Below, one piece after another: positions 24,076 to 35,367 of a stretch of DNA of 64,000 nt (position 1 is the first letter of the stretch; every line of letters starts with the position of its first letter). Below the pieces are notes generated by a model. That model was not told the origin of the DNA, searched no databases, and saw nothing but the letters and a program-made list of their open reading frames with translations. This stretch comes from Phoronis australis (Eukaryota > Phoronida > Phoronidae). The stretch covers positions 1 to 64,000 of the forward strand of contig NMRA01000333.1 of the NCBI GenBank assembly GCA_002633005.1, in the 5' to 3' direction. The position numbers were made by a program, and so were the translations under genes.

Positions 24076-26781
24076 TTAGGGAACTATTACAACAGTACAC
24101 AACACTAAAAGTACGCAATGTGAACTGTAGATGCCGCGACCATCACTCCAAGAGCTCGTTCCTGCAACAGAAGAACTGAACGAAAATGATATATTGTTGT
24201 AGTGCGACTGTATGCCAACCAGGTTAATTGCTGAACAGTTGTAGACTCCCTTTATGAACTGATCAACGGGAAAAGTGAGCGAAGCAACAGTTGTGAGATC
24301 AGAGGCGTTAATTGAAGGTAAAAAAGTTGTCAACACTTCCAATGGGTTGCCGAGTACGATGACTGGCGAGGGGTCACCACTTGAAACACATTGGATGGTT
24401 ACGTCTGTTTTTGTGATGAGGACACTTATTTCAGGTTTGGAGGGGTGTTGGCACGTCATGTTGACGTCCAGAAAAGATTGAAGGGTTAGCTTGTTTTTTG
24501 TAGGGGAAGAACAGTTGGGAATGTCATAGCTGTAATGACTTTTTTCTAGGTGATACCTGGCGCTCAGCTTCACCCATTGCTGAATGTTGACGAGACGGCA
24601 ATTACAGTGAAGAGGATTGTTGGCAACGCTGAAAATCGTAAGTCTATTGGTAACTAGGCCGTCTATAATGGGCTGTGGCAGAGTAGTTAGTCGGTTGTCT
24701 CTGATTTGCAGTGTTCTCAATCTGGACATTCTAGCCATGGCCAACGGTTCAATAACTTCAATGCGGTTGCGATTAAGAGTCAACGTTTGCAGTGCTTTAA
24801 GTGGTCCGAAAACGTCTTCTTTGATCTCTCGAATACTATTGCCGGATAAATCGAGAGCCTTAAGAAACATCAAGTTGTCAAATGTCCCTTGTTGTAACTC
24901 TTCGATTTTTGAGTCACGTATATTCAGTGCTTCTAAAAATGCTAATCCGGAAAACATGCCCTTGACACACCACCGTATGTTGTTGTGGTCGATACTTAGA
25001 TCCAAGGCGTCAAACATGTTGTCAAAGCTGTAATCCTCTATTTTCGATATCCTGTTAAAATGCAGTTTAATTAATATAAGGGAACTTCCGTTAAAAACGC
25101 CGGGAATTATCTTCTTTATCAAATTGTTCCCAAGGTCGATGGTCCTGAGCAAGTTTAATGGTTTGAAAGTCCCTCGCTCAATCTTTGCAATCCTGTTGTT
25201 TTTCACCTCAAGAATACGCAATGACGAAAGTCCAGTAAACATTTTTCCCGACAGTCGCGTCAGATTATTTCGTGAGAGATCCAACGCCTCAAGTTTTCCG
25301 CAATGTTTGAATGGCTGGTCGTCTAGGTGTGCAATACCGCTGTTTCTTAATCCAAGTCTTCGTAGACTGGCAAGGTTTGCTGGAAAGGTTGCCGATATAA
25401 TGCTCCGTTCACACTTAATTTTCAGCTCCAACCAGGTCACGTTCTCTAACGAGATTGTGTGTTGAATATCATCAACACGCCTTAGATCAACATTAAGCCG
25501 CCGAGTGTTGGGAGACCATGTCTCTGAAACGTAAGTGATTGGATTAGCATCGATGTCAAGAAGTTCCAAACTCTGTGGTCCATGCAGTGTGTTAGGAATA
25601 ATATGTGCAATGTTGTTACAACGTAAGTGAAGACTCCTCAAACGTCCCAAATTAGCGAAGGCAAATTCCTCTATGATGGCAATTTTGTTACCAGCCAACT
25701 GCAACACTTGAAGTCCAAACAAGCCGCGAAAAGTTCGACTTGTGATAATTGTTAAAGAGTTTTTCTGGAGAGAGAGGGTACGGAGGCGAGATGCCGACTG
25801 AAATGTGGCGTCCTCGATAATTTCTATATGGTTCTCTTCAAAATACGCCCATACCAACGTTTCACTGCACTGAAACATTCCTTTGGTCAAATTTCGAAGG
25901 CGGTTGTCAGAAATGTGAAGTCGTCTTACCGCTGGCATTCGGCAAAAGGTTCCAGTCTGGATACTGGAAAGGTTATTCGAAGTCAGCTGAAGATCATATA
26001 ATGACTTGTAAAAATGAAGCTGCGATCCTGAGAGCGCATGTAAATCATTGGCACTCACATCCAACATGCGTATGGATTCTGGGATTGTCCATGTTTGGAG
26101 TGTGCGCAGCTTGTTGCCATGCAAGTTTAAATAAGTCAGTTGATCCAGATGCTGAAGAACACCGTCGTCAACTTGAGATATTTTATTATTCTCCATTTGC
26201 AATGATTGTAATGCTGGTAGTTGTCGAAATGTTCCGTTGAGCAATCTTGATATGCAGTTTCCCGAGAGACCGAGAGTAGTCAAGTTGTGTAATTTACTCG
26301 CGAAAGTTAGTTCATTAAGAGCAGTTATTTTGTTTTTATTCAGTTGCAAGTCAACCAACCTTGGTGTTGACGCGAAGGCACCGCTTGGTAAATCACGTAT
26401 CTCGTTTCCACTGATACGTAAATACTTTAGCTTGAACAAGCCAGCAAACGTTGTCTTCGTTATTCTAGTGATTCTGTTATGTTCAAGAAAAAGCCCGTTC
26501 AATTCACCCATGGCAATGAATAGGTGGTCAGCGATACTAGTCAGTTTGTTGTATGCCAGTACTAATGAAGTGACGTTAGACGATGATGCAAACGTGTTTG
26601 GTAAGATATGCCTGATACCGCATTTGGTCAACACAAAGGCTTCTTGTGATATCCTTGCTACCGCTGGCAGGTCATCGCCAGACAAAACACCGTCCGTATC
26701 GTCAATGTTCAAGGGACATCTTACACGAACGGCATAAACTAGCCACACTTTAAAGACGAGACTTGCTAGCACTCGTTTCAT
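24076..26781 (-). CDS. Single-exon LRR-Ig cell-surface or secreted protein, 901 aa
   Basis: An intact open frame begins with a signal peptide (about residues 1-20, MKRVLASLVFKVWLVYAV). Some 27 leucine-rich repeats of ~24 residues (LxxLxLxxNxI) follow to about residue 715. Next come an LRRCT cap (NPLHCNCRL, with more Cys to about 780) and one Ig-like domain (TIQC to VYNC, about 780-870) that lacks an obvious core Trp. The end is Ser-rich followed by a short hydrophobic tail (CVLLVLCTVVIVP) without a cytoplasmic segment, which suggests a GPI-anchor signal rather than a transmembrane helix. LRR-Ig proteins act in adhesion, axon guidance and immunity; no particular family (LRIG, LINGO, AMIGO) can be assigned. 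A minus-strand ATATAAG sits about 45 bases upstream and AATAAA at 24029-24034 downstream. Confidence 0.95.
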   Translation of the reverse strand: MKRVLASLVFKVWLVYAVRVRCPLNIDDTDGVLSGDDLPAVARISQEAFVLTKCGIRHILPNTFASSSNVTSLVLAYNKLTSIADHLFIAMGELNGLFLEHNRITRITKTTFAGLFKLKYLRISGNEIRDLPSGAFASTPRLVDLQLNKNKITALNELTFASKLHNLTTLGLSGNCISRLLNGTFRQLPALQSLQMENNKISQVDDGVLQHLDQLTYLNLHGNKLRTLQTWTIPESIRMLDVSANDLHALSGSQLHFYKSLYDLQLTSNNLSSIQTGTFCRMPAVRRLHISDNRLRNLTKGMFQCSETLVWAYFEENHIEIIEDATFQSASRLRTLSLQKNSLTIITSRTFRGLFGLQVLQLAGNKIAIIEEFAFANLGRLRSLHLRCNNIAHIIPNTLHGPQSLELLDIDANPITYVSETWSPNTRRLNVDLRRVDDIQHTISLENVTWLELKIKCERSIISATFPANLASLRRLGLRNSGIAHLDDQPFKHCGKLEALDLSRNNLTRLSGKMFTGLSSLRILEVKNNRIAKIERGTFKPLNLLRTIDLGNNLIKKIIPGVFNGSSLILIKLHFNRISKIEDYSFDNMFDALDLSIDHNNIRWCVKGMFSGLAFLEALNIRDSKIEELQQGTFDNLMFLKALDLSGNSIREIKEDVFGPLKALQTLTLNRNRIEVIEPLAMARMSRLRTLQIRDNRLTTLPQPIIDGLVTNRLTIFSVANNPLHCNCRLVNIQQWVKLSARYHLEKSHYSYDIPNCSSPTKNKLTLQSFLDVNMTCQHPSKPEISVLITKTDVTIQCVSSGDPSPVIVLGNPLEVLTTFLPSINASDLTTVASLTFPVDQFIKGVYNCSAINLVGIQSHYNNISFSFSSSVAGTSSWSDGRGIYSSHCVLLVLCTVVIVP

Positions 26782-26824
26782 GGCTTGTCGAGTAGCGTGT
26801 GAATCTCAAGTGGAGTGTCGCAGC

Positions 26825-26832
26825 TTATATTG
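26825..26832 (-). promoter_or_regulatory. Possible TATA element of the LRR-Ig gene
   Basis: The minus strand reads AATATAAGC about 45 bases before the ATG. This fits a short 5' UTR; no transcript evidence is available. Confidence 0.35.
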
Positions 26833-26959
26833 TCTTATTGCGCAGGCTTTAAAGTTGTCTTCCGTGTGAAAAACATAGCGCTCGCACTCAGCCAGACAAA
26901 CCTTGATAAGTCACGTTTTAATAAAATGTTTACCACAAAGTAATATTAAAATGAAAGAA

Positions 26960-27235
26960 TATACTTCAAAGAATCCACAAGCAAAAAAGCACGTCTTTTT
27001 CTCTTCCCGTTTAAAATCGCACTCAGCACGACTGAAAATGAGTCAATATGCGCCAGATCCGCCATCTTGAAAGCAACTTCCGGTTTTTTGACTTTGTATA
27101 ATAGCATGTCATAAGAAACTAATACCTGTAAAAATTCGAAGGAATTGGTCTTATAATGCGCCCTCTACAGGAGAAAACGTTTTTAGGCCAAAATCGAGGT
27201 GCGCATGCGCGATCGCCGATATTTCCGCCATCTTT
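26960..27235. repeat. 276-bp direct repeat, copy A, ending at the N gap
   Basis: Nearly identical to 27971-28246. It contains GCCATCTTGAAAG-AACTTCCGG and GCGCATGCGCGATCGCCGA, and stops exactly where the N run starts. Confidence 0.9.
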
Positions 27236-27382
27236 NNNNNNNNNNNNNNNNNNNNNNNNNNNNNNNNNNNNNNNNNNNNNNNNNNNNNNNNNNNNNNNNN
27301 NNNNNNNNNNNNNNNNNNNNNNNNNNNNNNNNNNNNNNNNNNNNNNNNNNNNNNNNNNNNNNNNNNNNNNNNNNNNNNNNNN
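27236..27382. other. Assembly gap, 147 N
   Basis: A run of 147 unknown bases. ORFs that cross it are meaningless. Confidence 0.99.
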
Positions 27383-27690
27383 AGCGAAACTTGGCGAAAT
27401 TAACCAAAAAGATGACTATAAAGACGGTGAAGAAGATGACGAATATGACGAAGATGGTGGCGAGGATGAACAAAAGAAGTAATAATAACATACACATGAC
27501 GAACGTAGAAGTCTGAAATCAGTAAGAAAAAGGCTACAATCTTGAGCGACACTTGGCGAAATTAACGGAAAAGACAACGACAGAGATGATGACGAAGATG
27601 ATGATGGTGGTGGCGATGATGAACAACATCACAACATTCATATGACGAACTTAGATGTCATAAATCAATAAGAAATAGGTTACAGTCTAG
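27383..27690 (+). repeat. ~162-bp tandem duplication, GA/GAT-rich
   Basis: Copies start AGCGAAACTTGGCGAAATTAAC (27383) and AGCGACACTTGGCGAAATTAAC (27545). Both hold purine-rich GATGACGAAGATG runs and a CATATGACGAAC-like segment. The first copy may begin inside the gap. Confidence 0.8.
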
Positions 27691-27970
27691 TTCAATAGAA
27701 TATAAACCAACATCAATGCAGCAAGAGCGCTCAACAAAGGAACAGCGTTATCAGTAAATCTCAAATAACTCGAAAGGTAGACGTCCTAGCGAAAAATGGA
27801 AAACATCTTCTGAAAGCCCGTTTGAAATTCTATCTAAACTGATGGTATCGCCTAATTCCGTAATTTTTTTCGAAAAAAATGAAATTTTGCGTTTTTTTTA
27901 AGAAATTCAAAGTCAAATAACTCGAAAACGGTAAGTCTGAGAAAAAATTGTTACAAACCATTTGAAAGCG

Positions 27971-28246
27971 TATACTTCAAAGAATCCACATGCAAAAAAT
28001 CACGTCTTTTTCTCTTCCCGTTTAAAATCGTACTCCAGCACGACTGAAAATGGGTCAACATGCGCCAGATCCGCCATCTTGAAAGAAACTTCCGGTTTTT
28101 TGGCTTTGTATAATAGCATGTCATAAGAAACTAATACCTGTAAAAATTCGAAGGAATTGGTCTTATAATGCGCCCTCTACAGGAGAAAACGTTTTAGGCC
28201 AAAATCGAGGTGCGCATGCGCGATCGCCGATATTTCCGCCATCTTT
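27971..28246. repeat. 276-bp direct repeat, copy B
   Basis: The same sequence as copy A with a few substitutions, 1,011 bases downstream. It continues into CCGGAAGT- and GCCATCTT-rich sequence absent after copy A because of the gap. Confidence 0.9.
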
Positions 28247-28593
28247 AACCGGAAGTAAACAATTTCCGGTATACTTGTAGAAAACTTCCGGTCCATTTAC
28301 TGTGCCGATTCTTAGCCTTTTACGTAAAAAATTGTAGCTTCCAGAAGCATTTGAACCTTTAAATGAAAACAAAATGGCCGCCACAGCCGCCATCTTGGAT
28401 CCGATTTTGACGAAAAACAAGTAAAAAACAAACTTAGTGACAGAGCAACATACTTGTTATTAGCAATTCCAGGATTCTTAAGAAGAGACGTGTGACGTTT
28501 ATAGTTTAATCGTCCCTGGTGACACCTTTGTTAGTTATGATTTGTGAAAAAATTGAGACATTTATCAATACAAGCTAGTCCTTGTGTGAGACG

Positions 28594-31099
28594 GCGATCG
28601 GGAACGATGTCGTTAATTCAATATGGCGATCGTGAACGCACATTTTTTCTCTGCATAGGCCTGAATAGTTCAAGTTACGGTATTATGTCAATAATTTTAG
28701 AATAATACGGAAACTGAATTAGTTGATGGGTTGGTTATTAATTACATTTCATCGTTTTCTCATTATTTCAAAGTGAGATTTAGTCTAACAAACATAACTG
28801 AATGCATTTGATTTTTTTTCAGTTGAACTGTAGCCACACGACGAGTCCTTCAGGGTTTTAACGTCCACGCCTCCAAGAAAGAGTAGTACAACTGCTGCAT
28901 GTCACAACAGAGTGTGTGTGTGTGTGTTGTGGAGCCTCGTTCAGGAACTAAGAAATCGACTTAGTATGACCACATGGAAATAAAATACAGTGACACTACA
29001 ACAAAGCAAGACCTTTACCAGCCCAGTGATTGACACGTTGCATGCGTCAAGAGTTTTTTTACCAATATAGTAAAACAGTATGTAGCATCGTGCTCAGAAA
29101 CCAAGTCGATTCAGTGTCCTATCTGTGTTCAATGTTTCACGGAAAGAGTAAGCCTGATGTGACACTGCGTCACAGCACGAGGACACTCTTTTTTGTGGTG
29201 AATGTGGCAAGTCATGCAAACAGTATGCCTCCTTCTACAGGCATAGCAAGCAGAAACGTCATGAATGAAATCGTTAAGTCCAGTGGTAAATGTTGTTCAG
29301 TCATTATAGTTTATTCCGATTTTCAGAGTTTATGGTTTGTAGTTGTCTGACGTGACAATATTTTAGTGTTTAGGTAGATTTAAATGACCATACTAAGTGT
29401 CATTGGGCAATACTTACATACAATTGTTATGACCAATTAGTATTTTAAAAGAAAATACATGTCGTTGATTATTGTAGAAATTGCTTTCATATAGTTGTTG
29501 ATTTCCTGTGAGAGACTATTATACTATCAACCAGTCCTAAATACATTGTCTATGATTTAGTGATGATTTAGTCTAATACATTCCAAAAGTACTACGTTGG
29601 AAATGTTCAATGGATTTGTCATGTTGATTTCTCTAAGGCAATAAATTTATATATTTTTGTAAGACCGATTTTGAAGTACGTGTGATAAAAGATTAATATT
29701 ATAATACAAATGCTATAATATTGTTGATTTCCTATGTAAATCACTACAGTGTGTAGTTGAATTAACGTTAATGACAACATGTTGACTACGTTTTGAGAAA
29801 ATCACGTTATAGTATGTGTATTATAATTGTCTCAATCTTTTTCAATGTCACATTAAACTGGAGATCATGAACTGATGATGCAGGTGAACTTGGGACCAAG
29901 ACTAAAAAACACAAGAGTCAAACACAATGTACATTCAAGCCAAACGGGTGCCACAAGTCAATCTGTTCATCTCTGTATTGATGTTATCAGTAAAACATCA
30001 CGTAAAATCCCAACCGTTTTATCAGCACACCAGATTACACAACTTTTGGCCAATGTTTAGATCCCACACGTTTATGAGTTGGAGTCGGTGAATCATCTCG
30101 TGAAGTGTTGCCATACTAACCTCTCTTCCCATGGGCAAGCTCATCATCATTCTTTGACTTCATTGCTTTTTTTTTCCTTTTGCTGTCGCAACTTTACAGG
30201 AAGATTCTACGCTCGCTTTCATCTCGGTGCTGCAACAATTTGTTTACCCCTGGCTGACAGGCCACATGGAACAACTCCTGGGTGAGTATTCAGTTAACCC
30301 TTGTTCTCAGTGGTTTCCAGTCTCAAAGTAGATGCATGTACTTTTCAAAACCCTGGAAGGGTGTACCTGGGTAACATGTTCGTTGAAGCTCGCCTCACAA
30401 TAACAGTGAACTTGTTTCCTGAAATGAAAATAAATTCGTTTGTGAAACTAAAATTATGCTTCATGTATATGTAGTGCTCATGGCAATTCAATGAAATATG
30501 CTATGCTGTTGTTCAGTTTTGTTCCGAAAGTAACACAGTAATGACACAAAATGTGATTAATTCATTGCACTACACTTATTTTGTAACCTTTTTTACGTTT
30601 TATAAGTAAAAAGTTCATTACTGTTCGTCACACCACGATGCGTTCCCGATCGCATAAACAAACACAAATTTGCGTTCCCGATCGCTTATCGTTGCGTTCT
30701 CGATCGCATCTTTCAACAGAAAATCCTCGAAAAATCAGATCCTGACAAAACTACAAAAAAACAAGCGTTGTGTTATATTTTCACACGTCATTTCTTCATA
30801 ACTCCATGGTCAATTTATTGATTTAGTGCCAAAAATAACAACAATTTGCCAAAATGACATACAAATCACTTTCGGCTTAAGCGATGCCGCGGTTAACGTA
30901 ACCTTTCTCCTATAATTGGAAGAGACACTAGTCTAAACCTCTACCTGCCCTTCCTCAATGTGTTACGCCTTGAAATCATGTCTCTGTTTTTACACTGGAA
31001 GTAAAAACAACGAAAATTCATCAAATTTATTCACCTTGCCTGGCTTCGCTTCCCGCGCCAAATTTCGTTCTCGATCGCCTTCCGGTCGTTCTTGATCGC
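28594..31099. mobile_element. Candidate DNA transposon with subterminal GCGATCG-GAACG repeats
   Basis: Seven copies of a 13-15-base motif, consensus GCGATCGGGAACGCA. Two are direct at 28594-28606 and 28626-28640; five are in reverse orientation at 30640-30656, 30671-30685, 30693-30707, 31066-31078 and 31087-31099. The orientation flips between the two sides, as in transposons with subterminal transposase-binding repeats. No clear terminal inverted repeat or target duplication was found, and the interior holds only a decayed zinc finger (29123) and short ORFs. Family unknown. Confidence 0.5.
29123..29275 (+). pseudogene. Decayed pair of C2H2 zinc fingers
   Basis: Frame from about 29200 reads CGECGKSCKQYASFYRH then SKQKRH, a clean C-x2-C-x12-H-x5-H finger, and stops directly after. 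Just upstream, CVQCFTERVSLM, a stop, then HCVTARGH looks like a second finger with a stop codon inside it. It lies inside the interval bounded by GCGATCG repeats (28594-31099). Confidence 0.5.
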
Positions 31100-32219
31100 G
31101 GGTTGGCCGGGGTGAGAAACAGTCACATTGAACTAAAACTGTTATGGGTTACTGTTAGAGGAATTGCCAAGGATATTTATGATTCATGTTTCTACATGTT
31201 TCGCTGTGGACGAATTTGGAAGACAACTCTCAACCGCCTTCTACTCATATGACGATCGCCAGCAAGGTTTCGCCCCTGAACCTTGTAAATTGTTGGGTGC
31301 ACTTGCCTCTAACCACCTCTTTTTGGAGCCCTGATGCCGAATAATCGAAGGGACAAGGCTCGCTTAATGGCAGCCCGTACAACATTTGCGACTCCGAACA
31401 TAACTGCAGGTCCATGAGTATTCGCAAATGGAAATTTTTTTAACAGTTTATGTGGAATGGAAATCAGAAGAAATTCCCTGTGTGGGGGGAAACTGCTACT
31501 ACTTGAGTGTGATGGTGCTAAAAAAATCATATCCCCTTTGGTTCGTAAGGAACCATGAAAGGTCTTGCTCGGTTGTACTGTATTTTGCTTCCGTGTGGAC
31601 CTTCGTTAAAACGCTACCAATCAGTCGCCAGCAGTCTTGCTTTATTTTGAAAATGTAATGTTATTGTGTTTATGGGAAACAGGATTTTAGATTGTGTTCA
31701 ACCAAAGAGGGGATCCTCATATTTCACGAGCTCTTGGTCAGATGTTTAATAATGTTACGCTTCAACGCTGTTCAGGTCCTCAAACTTCTGTCGAAATAGA
31801 CCGCCACCTCGCGCCCTGAACATGAGTGAGGCGATATCCTCTGAGCTATGAATATCTTGTCATAAATCAGCGAGTTGATGTGATAGGAGTAAGTATTTAT
31901 TTATCAGTTTCTTACAGGGCGTGATTGCAAGTCATGTGATGGCAAATACGAGACAATCCATGCATTTACTTCCGCTTCCTAAATGATCGTCTATCAGTGA
32001 AAGCGCTAACTGAATTACAGGGGTTGGAACTGTATTCATACAGGTTCTTGTACAGGGGCTTAGAACAGAAAATTCCACAAATTGTCCCATTTTTATAACA
32101 ACATGAAATTTGATGTACTGGCATTTAAGCATATATAGAATCATATAAGGCAAGGTATCCAGTTTATTTCCATGGTAACGTAGGGGGCGACATCATTCTC
32201 GGGAAGAGTTCAGACTCCA

Positions 32220-32392
32220 GTTTTTAGCCTTGGATCGGTAAATACAAACTAGGATTTGAGATCTATCCTTGTACGTCATCATTTACTCGGGCATAGCAAA
32301 TTCGAAACTTGTCTTGAGTTCGCATAAAATAGAAAATAAAATGTCAAAAATAATTTCGGGATCGATTTCAAGTAAAAAGATTAGACCCCGCG
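32220..32392. mobile_element. Half copy of the 48505 palindrome element
   Basis: The segment with CTTGAGTTCGCA, AAAATAATTTCG and AAGATTAGACC matches the right arm of the element at 48505-48896 in the same orientation. A left arm was not found. Confidence 0.65.
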
Positions 32393-32964
32393 CTCAGGAA
32401 CTGCGTAGTTTTTTTCCTTATTATAATCTACCACTGGACGAGTCATGATTTCCGTCTATAGTAAAAGGATACTAAACCCTGTTTTGGTGATTTAAACCAA
32501 TCCTCGGCACCTGCTAATGCTTCATTGGCATCAATCTTGCACGATAAATGCAAGAATCAACCAAAAACTCAAAGTCCCTGTGTCACAAATTGGACGTTAT
32601 GGTTCTCAGAGGGTGGTCTATTCCCACAGTTGCTTTGTACTTCGTTAAAAGCGTATGTCACGCTTGACCGTTTAGCAGACTTTCAAGCGGTTTTCAAAGT
32701 TCCGTCCAAGGGTCGAGGGTTACAGAGCATTATTTTGTTTCAGAAAACTGGATGAGAACGTCGGTTTGAATATCTGTTCATACGCCAAAACCGTATTTGG
32801 TTTCGTTTTAAGGGATATTTTGCTTTTCATAACCGTATCTCCCGATCCCGTTTAAGATTGTCGATTTCAAAAATAAAACTAGAAAGATTATTGTCACGGC
32901 GTGACAATAACGGACTCTGCACGTGCGTATTACTGGAATTATTATGGGAAGTTACTGACAGCAA

Positions 32965-33880
32965 CCCTTTTACCAAAATGAAAAGGAATTCTTTAAAATT
33001 GTAGGAGAAATTACATATTAATTTTTGATGACCTTTCCACTAATTGACCTCTTCCGGTGCATTATGAGCCCCGATGAGGAGTAATTGTTAACTCGATTAA
33101 AAGTGTGGCTAATGCTAAAAATCACAGATGCTTAACATTAAACAAGAAGAAAAATGCACCTAATGACCCCATTGGTGCACCAAATAACCTGAAAATTTAG
33201 AATTCAAAGTCAATTGCACTTAGTAAACAGATATGTAATTTTGAAGACTCTAGCTCAAAATTTTAGTTTTCACTCAATGAACTTTGACCTATTTTTTCTG
33301 ATTGGTTAGGCCTATTGCGAAGTAAAGTAGGGTATTCAATTGGCATGTTGACTTACACCAGTGTTCTGAAATTGAAATGAATTCCTTGAAAAACGTAAGA
33401 GATATAACATTTTGAACGTTACATGACCTTTGCACTAATTGACCCTATCCGGTGCATTATAAGCGTCTTTAGAATTATAGCAAAGCCCATAAAAATGTGT
33501 TTCATGCTGAGAATCACAGTTGTCTAACGGTTGACACATCAGAATACTTGCTGATTGAAAAGGTCAAATTTTCAGTAGAAAAATGCACCTAATGACCCCA
33601 TGTTTGCACTAAATGACCTGAAACTTTGGATTCCGAATTGAATTACCTGTGCCGATCAGAACTGTGAATTTGAAATGTCTAGCTCAAAATTTTAGTTTGC
33701 ACCTAATGACCTTTGACGTATTTCACCTGACTGGATGACCCCATTACTTAGAAAAGTATTTTTTTAAATTGCCTTATTGACTTATACCTGTGCACCGAAT
33801 TTGAAAAGAATAGCTTTAAAAATGAAGAAGGAGTAGCATTTTGAAAATTACATGACCTTTGCACCAAATTACCGCTTCCT
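32965..33880 (+). repeat. ~400-430-bp tandem array, just over two copies
   Basis: Anchor ACATGACCTTTGCACTAATTGAC-like sequence recurs at about 33028, 33423 and 33851. Each is preceded by GAAATGAATTCCTT-type and followed by CCGGTGCATTAT, GCACCTAATGACCCCAT and TAGCTCAAAATTTTAGTT. Another GACCTTTGCACTAATGA occurs at about 34909. Copies are diverged. Confidence 0.85.
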
Positions 33881-33881
33881 C

Positions 33882-33925
33882 TTGGGTAATTACTCTGCGC
33901 TTACACGCGCAGAGTAATTACCCAA
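33882..33925. repeat. Perfect 19-bp hairpin, 6-base loop
   Basis: TTGGGTAATTACTCTGCGC (33882-33900), loop TTACAC, then its exact reverse complement (33907-33925). It sits at the truncated end of the array above. Confidence 0.95.
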
Positions 33926-35367
33926 TAACGTGCAAGGCGCAGTAGATGAAGAACAAACAAGTCCTTAACACATACAGACATGTCGTTTTTTATAAGATGT
34001 TGAGAGGGACGTTTTGTTCCACCTTTGAAGCAAAATAACTAATGTTCTTTTCGCAACACACCAGACAGACGCTGATACTTTTCTTCATGGAGGAAAGTTA
34101 TGCACGTGTTTCTGTGGGCAGGACCGTTGTCTCACTAGTGCCCTCTATAGTGAGTTTAGAATCGCCCATTGAGTTAAAATGTATGCTTGATTACTTTGAT
34201 TGCTAAGGGACATTATTTTTTACGATGTAAGAACGCATTATTTAGATTAGTGTGATATGGAATAGAGACTTCTCGAAGTTATTAGCTTTGACCAGAGCTA
34301 CAAAACAACGAAAGCGCTCTGAGGAGCGACACTTAGTGAAATGGAACAAAAATTTAGAGGTGAGGTTGAGGACGATGCGAATTTATTAGATAACCGGTGA
34401 AGAGATCTATTTACATTCCAAATTTGAAAAGATTCGTTCAAAGGAACTCGTAGCTTGAGCTCCGCAAATTTAATTCGAAAGATGGCCGTCACATCTCTAA
34501 CCTGCGTCTGATTTCGCACAAGAACAAAAATCCTCGGGCTATTGTCTAAGTAAACGGACGAAAAATGCGATCTCTAGCCCAATTATGATAGGCTAAGATA
34601 GCGCATCCATAAATAACTAGTCAACAAAAGATCAGTCATCTGACCCAAAAATCTCGAATGTCGCGAGAATGGCAATTCGTAGCACGAAACGGGTTTCGAT
34701 ATGCGATTTTATTTTAAATCACAATTTTTGCCATTATCTGTCAGACACTCGTTGAAATCAAGGACGGTGACTGTACGAATAAAGATCGCTTAAAGATGTA
34801 TTTGCATGCTCCTAACTACGCTAATGTATACCAGGAACTAAACGACAATTCTCCAGTTGTATTCACTGACAACTTGTAATTATGAAAACAAAAAATTCTA
34901 CAAATAGGTGACCTTTGCACTAATGACGTACCTCGCGAGCCCCATCATGCAGTGTTGTTCCCAACACCACGTCACGATACTTACTGGACACGGGTCAGTG
35001 ATTTGCGGCGGACCATTTTCGCCACAAAACTAACATTTGGCAACTTCCAACCTACTTCATATTCACATCGTCACTGTATGCTGTGTTTCTAAATAATTTG
35101 GCCATGCTTTTGACAGAAATAAGGAATTACCCTGTAAGTTCCACTTTAAATTGCACCGTCATATATCGCCGATTGGGATATAGTTAAGTTAGCAGAGCGG
35201 TTGACTTGGAGAACGAGGGGTCCCCACTGACGCTAAAGTCAACAGGTCCCTTTCCTTTTCTAACCGATAATGTCATTTTAATTAGCTCGAATCTCATAGA
35301 TAGTGATCAGCTTACTGGGTGGGCCGGAAGTGCCCGCTCGATTATTAATTGAAAGAAGATGACGGTT

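Noticed and set aside
27156-27516. ORFs of about 105 codons across the gap
   Set aside because: Most codons are N; the ends are unrelated sequences.
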